A stretch of DNA of 9,086 nucleotides. Origin: Streptosporangiaceae bacterium (GTDB lineage: Bacteria; Actinomycetota; Actinomycetes; Streptosporangiales; Streptosporangiaceae). The notes beneath the pieces were generated by a model, which made no database searches, was not told where the DNA came from, and worked only from the letters and a program-made list of their open reading frames with translations. Every line of letters starts with the position of its first letter. The first letter of the stretch is position 1. The stretch covers positions 1-9,086 of the forward strand of contig JASHQP010000186.1 in the NCBI GenBank assembly GCA_030039095.1. Reading direction: 5' to 3'. The position numbers were made by a program, and so were the translations under genes. Positions 6,523-9,086 of the stretch are shown piece after piece.

Positions 6523-7436
6523 TCACCGAAGCCTTCCCGCCAGGTCGCGTACTGCGGTGCCCAGCCGAGTTCCCGCTTGGCCTTCGCGTTGGACGACCCC
6601 CGGCCGACGGTCATCTGTGCCGTGAGGTACTCGCCGGCCAGCTCGAGGCCGAGCGGAGCGGGTACCTCCTGCGGGTCCGGGGCGCCCAGGCAGCGGGCAA
6701 GGAACGGCACCCACTCCGCCGCCGGAGCCGGCTCGTCATCCACGATGTTGTAGAGCCCGGAAGCTCCGCGGGTCACGGCGGCGCGGGTTGCCGAGGCGGC
6801 GTCGGTGATCTCGCAGAACGACCAGAGGCCGGTGCCGCCGCCGATCACCGGGAACTTGCCCGCCCGCACAGCGGCGAGCGTGCCGTTGGACGCGCCGTGC
6901 CCGTAGAACAGGCCGTAACGCAGCACGATCCCTTCCGGCGCCCCGCCCGGCACCGTCTCGTCGACGTGCCGGATCGCCGCCATCGCGCGGCGCGCCGAGG
7001 CGGGCGGATCCGGGTTCGGGGGATCGTCCTCGGTCTTGATCAGCGTTCCGGCGTACTCATTCGTGAAGCCGGTGAAGCTCTGAGCGATGAACCGGCGGGT
7101 ACCGGCCAGCCGCGCCGCCTCCAGCAGATAGTCCGTTCCCCGGGTCCGCAGTTCGTTGGTGACCGCGAACTCCTCGTCGAACCTGCGAAAGTTTTTCGTG
7201 GCTCCGAGCGAGGTCATCTGGTTCACGATGACCTCCGGCGCCGCTTGCTGCACCCTGGTCAGTACTTCCTCCCGGTCCAGCCCGTCCATCACGATCGCAG
7301 CCGCCCCCGCGGCGGCCAGGTCCGCCGACTTGCCCGGAGACCTGGTGCTGGCGATGACCTGGTGACCGTCGGCGACGAGGGCCGGTATCAGGTGCCGGCC
7401 GAGTGCGCCGGTGCCACCGGCGACGAACACTCGCAT
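6501..7436 (-). CDS. NAD(P)-dependent epimerase/dehydratase-like protein, ECF41 partner (COE type)
   Basis: A 311-aa Rossmann-fold protein of the extended or atypical SDR group. The N-terminal nucleotide-binding motif VAGGTGALG (5-13) follows the first beta strand immediately. Downstream there are NQMTSLG (72-78), RFIAQSFTGF (115-124) and VLRYGLFYGHG (171-181), the last typical of NAD-dependent epimerases. The usual catalytic YxxxK is not visible (the region reads SARRAMAAIRHVDE, 147-160), so it may be a reductase-like or binding-only member. The ATG at 7436 has GGGAG 6 nt upstream; the open frame to 7733 lacks protein character. ECF41 sigma genes characteristically neighbour a carboxymuconolactone decarboxylase, oxidoreductase or epimerase, and this gene fills that place. 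It is first in the operon, directly behind an ECF41-type promoter. Confidence 0.9.
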   Translation of the reverse strand: MRVFVAGGTGALGRHLIPALVADGHQVIASTRSPGKSADLAAAGAAAIVMDGLDREEVLTRVQQAAPEVIVNQMTSLGATKNFRRFDEEFAVTNELRTRGTDYLLEAARLAGTRRFIAQSFTGFTNEYAGTLIKTEDDPPNPDPPASARRAMAAIRHVDETVPGGAPEGIVLRYGLFYGHGASNGTLAAVRAGKFPVIGGGTGLWSFCEITDAASATRAAVTRGASGLYNIVDDEPAPAAEWVPFLARCLGAPDPQEVPAPLGLELAGEYLTAQMTVGRGSSNAKAKRELGWAPQYATWREGFGEWAASAG

Positions 7437-7450
7437 GTCACGCTCCCTGC

Positions 7451-7481
7451 CTGATGTGGTGAATCCTTCGCAGCACATCAG
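7451..7481 (-). promoter_or_regulatory. Inverted repeat at start of epimerase transcript
   Basis: CTGATGTG (7451-7458) and CACATCAG (7474-7481) are perfect 8-bp inverted arms with a 15-nt spacer. They lie between the predicted -10 element and the epimerase Shine-Dalgarno. The site could be an operator overlapping the transcription start or a leader hairpin. Confidence 0.5.
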
Positions 7482-7507
7482 ACACATGACCCGCCCGCCG
7501 CGTGACA
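7481..7507 (-). promoter_or_regulatory. ECF41/SigJ-type promoter of epimerase-sigma operon
   Basis: Read on the minus strand, TGTCACG (7507-7501) is followed by exactly 16 nt and then TGTC (7484-7481). Described ECF41 promoters have TGTCACA at -35 and CGTC at -10, and the M. tuberculosis SigJ-dependent site is GTCACA-N16-CGTCCT. This site differs from those at one base in each element. It lies 44 nt upstream of the epimerase ATG, and its own sigma factor is the second gene, so it is probably autoregulated. Confidence 0.75.
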
Positions 7508-7511
7508 GTCG

Positions 7512-7545
7512 GGGCAGGCAGGCGATCAGCCTGGGCTGGCTGCCC
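7512..7545 (-). terminator. GC-rich stem-loop at end of 56-aa ORF
   Basis: On the minus strand GGGCAG (7545-7540) pairs with CTGCCC (7517-7512). An inner CAGGC/GCCTG stem with a 5-nt loop spans the ORF stop codon. No U-run follows, which is common for actinobacterial terminators. It sits just before the ECF41 promoter, separating two transcription units. Confidence 0.4.
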
Positions 7546-7696
7546 GCTTGCGCTCCTGAAGCTCCCCCAGCGCCTCCAGCGCGGCGTTCTCCGCCTTGAT
7601 CTCCGCGACCATTGCTCTGGCGTCGGGAGGCAGCAGGCTCGTGTCGGCGTCTTCGGGCTGAGCCGGCGGGGTCAGGTGCTCGCTCGGTATCGTCAT
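7526..7696 (-). CDS. Small hypothetical protein, 56 aa
   Basis: No family is recognised. The ATG at 7696 follows GGAGG with a short 3-nt spacing, and the TGA is at 7528-7526. Codons are strongly G/C-ending, as in real genes of this window. The N-terminal half is Pro- and acid-rich (EHLTPPAQPEDADTS); the second half is a charged amphipathic helix (AMVAEIKAENAALEALGELQ, then ERKR), possibly a short coiled coil. There is no membrane segment. It lies on the same strand as the upstream DUF4760-like gene (97-bp gap) and ends in a stem-loop before the epimerase promoter, so it probably forms the end of that transcription unit. It is an unannotated-type small protein, not a fragment of the epimerase, which is in another frame. 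Confidence 0.6.
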   Translation of the reverse strand: MTIPSEHLTPPAQPEDADTSLLPPDARAMVAEIKAENAALEALGELQERKRAASPG

Positions 7697-7793
7697 GGCC
7701 CTCCAAGTTGCCCGGAATCGGCCAGGTACTCACGCCAGGCCGCCCGAATTTCGCCAGATGCCAGCCGCCCGGGAGCCGGAGAGCTTCGCTGCG

Positions 7794-8282
7794 TCAGACC
7801 GTGGGACCGGTGGGTGCCCGCATCTTCGTCACGAGCCGGTCGAACATCGGGTAGGCCTGCCCGCCCCCGATCGCGTCGATCGTCGGCTGCCACAGCTCCC
7901 ACCGGTCGATCAGGCGCCGGCCGAGCAGGGTCATGATCATCTCGAAGTCGACCGCGCCGTGTTTCTCGAGCGCACCGAGCTGCTCGAAGTAGTCGAGCTC
8001 CCGGTAAAGGACGTACGCGTTGACCGAGTTCTCGGCGACGAACCGCGTCATCGCGTCGGCCAGCGCCTGCGGCGTCTGGAACTGCGCGATCAGGCGGCGC
8101 GCCTCGACCAGCGGGTCTTCGTCCCAGCGCCGGATGAACTCGACGGCGGTCGCGGCCTGGCGGCCGGTGCGGGCCTCGCGGGCCTGCTGGGCCGCGAAGA
8201 TTACCGCGCCGATCGCGCTCAGCAATCCGAGCGCGCTGACCGCGGTCGCGATCGCTGTCACCTGCTCAGCCCAGTTCGGCAT
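7794..8282 (-). CDS. Single-pass membrane protein, DUF4760-like
   Basis: A 162-aa protein of unknown function. An N-terminal hydrophobic helix (about 8-31, ending VIFAAQQ) is followed by a charged, wholly helical soluble domain: EFIRRWDEDPLVEARRLI (48-65), then a Tyr/Phe-rich segment AYVLYRELDYFEQLGAL (89-105), then GRRLIDRWELWQPTIDAI (121-138). This arrangement matches the DUF4760 type, named from pattern memory and not from a search. Start ATG 8282 has GGAGG 7 nt upstream; the open frame to 8504 extends into leader sequence. The adjacent upstream region has a strong GC hairpin (8311-8341). No enzymatic motif is visible. It may be co-transcribed with the 56-aa ORF. Confidence 0.82.
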   Translation of the reverse strand: MPNWAEQVTAIATAVSALGLLSAIGAVIFAAQQAREARTGRQAATAVEFIRRWDEDPLVEARRLIAQFQTPQALADAMTRFVAENSVNAYVLYRELDYFEQLGALEKHGAVDFEMIMTLLGRRLIDRWELWQPTIDAIGGGQAYPMFDRLVTKMRAPTGPTV

Positions 8283-8310
8283 GGGCCGCCCTCCGATCGA
8301 TGATCCTGAA

Positions 8311-8341
8311 CCCGGCCCTCGCAGGCTACGGCCGGGCCGGG
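8311..8341 (-). promoter_or_regulatory. GC-rich hairpin upstream of DUF4760-like gene
   Basis: CCCGGCCC (8311-8318) and GGGCCGGG (8334-8341) form perfect 8-bp arms around 15 nt. It ends 28 nt before the ATG, next to the Shine-Dalgarno. It may be a leader stem-loop or a terminator from upstream. Confidence 0.4.
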
Positions 8342-8450
8342 CCGTGCAGACGGGCCTGCGCGTGTCCTGTAGATCCTGGCAGCCGTGTGCCCTGGCGCGG
8401 GCCGAGGGTGGGCCGCGCGGGCGCCGGGCTGGCCTGCCGAGGACCTGCAC

Positions 8451-8506
8451 TAGTGTCAACGAGCCGGCGACGCTGCTAGGACGACAGCGGCGGGCCGGCG
8501 ACACTA
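8451..8506. repeat. Inverted TAGTGTC pair with internal direct repeat
   Basis: TAGTGTC (8451-8457) and GACACTA (8500-8506) are exact inverted arms 42 nt apart. Overlapping them, GCCGGCGACGCT (8463-8474) recurs as GCCGGCGACACT (8494-8505). Each TAGTGT also resembles an actinobacterial -10 (TAnnnT), but matching -35 hexamers are weak. Confidence 0.4.
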
Positions 8507-8571
8507 TCCGACCGGGCGGGCCGCCTTCATCGAAGCACCCGGAATGGGCGCATTTGCCCCCAGTGGCATGG

Positions 8572-8599
8572 CTGCCCGGTCAGGAAGCCCGCCGGGCAG
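8572..8599. repeat. 8-bp inverted repeat followed by palindrome
   Basis: CTGCCCGG (8572-8579) and CCGGGCAG (8592-8599) can form a stem with a 12-nt loop. Three bases on, TCTTCGAAGA (8603-8612) is a perfect 10-bp palindrome. GAGTCTTCG recurs at 8658-8666. The function is unknown. Confidence 0.45.
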
Positions 8600-8799
8600 G
8601 AGTCTTCGAAGATCCCTGCGGCGGGGCTGCCAGCGCCACAACGCCGCGCAGGGCGGAGAGTCTTCGCCGTGACCACCTCCCTGTCCCGCCGAGCATGTCT
8701 TACAGCGCTCCTACCAGATATACGGAATGCACCGGGCTCCAGCGCCCGGCCGCCTCGGGGGGTGGCTGCGGGACTGGCGCGTGGTGGCAGACTGCCGAC

Positions 8800-9086
8800 G
8801 TGAACAGCAGTCTGCGGGTTCAGGAGGGTGGCAGCGGGGAACCCGTTCTGGTGCTGTTGCACGGCCTCGGGGCGACCGGCGATGTGTGGAACGGGTGGCA
8901 TCCGCTGCTTGCCGACCGGTGGCCGGGGCGCTGGCTGGCTCCGGACCTGCCCGGTCACGGCGGCTCGCGGCCGCTCTCTGAGTACACCTTCGGCAACCTC
9001 GCCGATGCGGTCGCCAGCATCGTCGGCCCCGAGACGCGCGTTGTCGTGCTGGGGCACTCCCTGGGCGGGGTGGTCGGCCTAGCGCT
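8800..9086 (+). CDS. Alpha/beta-fold hydrolase, C-terminus outside window
   Basis: The first 95 residues of a second, unrelated-in-position alpha/beta hydrolase. It has HGLG (21-24, oxyanion region), APDLPGHGGS (47-56) and the nucleophile elbow GHSLGG with Ser87, the usual order and spacing for this superfamily. The catalytic Asp and His would lie beyond the right edge. The GTG at 8800 is chosen because the protein then begins MNSSLRVQEGGSGEP, typical of the first strand. The ribosome site is weak (GGTGG about 12 nt upstream). It is divergent from the DUF4760-like gene. The substrate is not predictable. Confidence 0.85.
   Translation, partial: MNSSLRVQEGGSGEPVLVLLHGLGATGDVWNGWHPLLADRWPGRWLAPDLPGHGGSRPLSEYTFGNLADAVASIVGPETRVVVLGHSLGGVVGLA

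Larger units (their letters stand above)
8283..8799. other. Divergent intergenic region rich in inverted repeats
   Basis: No convincing gene lies in these 517 bp between the divergent DUF4760-like and hydrolase genes. It holds an 8-bp GC hairpin (8311-8341), an inverted TAGTGTC pair (8451-8506), a 12-bp near-direct repeat (8463-8474 and 8494-8505), a CTGCCCGG hairpin (8572-8599), the palindrome TCTTCGAAGA (8603-8612) and an AT-rich patch around 8716-8725. The plus-strand hydrolase promoter is expected in its right half. Confidence 0.55.

Noticed and set aside
6372..7454. A 360-codon plus-strand frame
   Set aside because: It is antisense to the epimerase and sigma genes, which have clear family motifs.
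7437..7733. N-terminal extension of the epimerase to 7733
   Set aside because: It would cross the ECF41 promoter and the 56-aa ORF; the Rossmann fold starts at the ATG at 7436, which has a Shine-Dalgarno.
8527..9057. A 176-codon minus-strand frame
   Set aside because: It overlaps the plus-strand hydrolase, whose HGLG and GHSLGG motifs are clear, and has no family features of its own.

Overview
The window is high-GC DNA with strong third-position GC bias and GTG starts. Gene content includes an ECF41/SigJ-type sigma factor next to a COE-type epimerase, an additional glutamine synthetase-like enzyme and a membrane-anchored Mur ligase. This points to an actinomycete chromosome (Actinomycetota); genus cannot be told from the sequence alone. 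No rRNA, tRNA, insertion sequence, phage gene or CRISPR array was seen.

Layout. (1) 1-771, minus: N-terminal part of a glutamine synthetase-family enzyme running off the left edge, divergent from (2) a NUDIX hydrolase at about 862-1503, plus. (3) 1554-5041, minus: a tight three-gene operon read in the order alpha/beta hydrolase, membrane-anchored MurF-like ligase, Ddl-like ATP-grasp ligase. The first junction is a 7-nt overlap and the second an 18-nt gap with a good Shine-Dalgarno. (4) 5042-5562: an AT-richer gap with one possible 49-aa ORF, GTTTAC repeats and a hairpin. (5) 5563-7436, minus: a two-gene ECF41 sigma operon, epimerase then sigma factor, headed by a promoter of the published ECF41/SigJ type (GTCAC, 16-nt spacer, TGTC). 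This suggests autoregulation. (6) 7526-7696, minus: a small 56-aa ORF with a hairpin at its end. (7) 7794-8282, minus: a single-pass membrane protein resembling DUF4760 proteins. (8) 8283-8799: a gene-free divergent region rich in inverted repeats. (9) 8800-9086, plus: start of another alpha/beta hydrolase, cut by the right edge.

How genes may work together. The hydrolase/Mur ligase/Ddl-like operon is the most interesting unit. It pairs a dipeptide-type ATP-grasp ligase with a Mur ligase carrying the MurF-like DDTYNSNP motif. No VanH, VanX or other core peptidoglycan gene is present. The Ddl-like protein also departs from canonical Ddl at the HGxxGEDG motif (Cys for Asp) and in the loop that holds the second D-Ala. 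A modified dipeptide branch of envelope or secondary metabolism is a reasonable but unproven inference. The epimerase/sigma pair is a textbook ECF41 layout, and its promoter can be pinned to the base.
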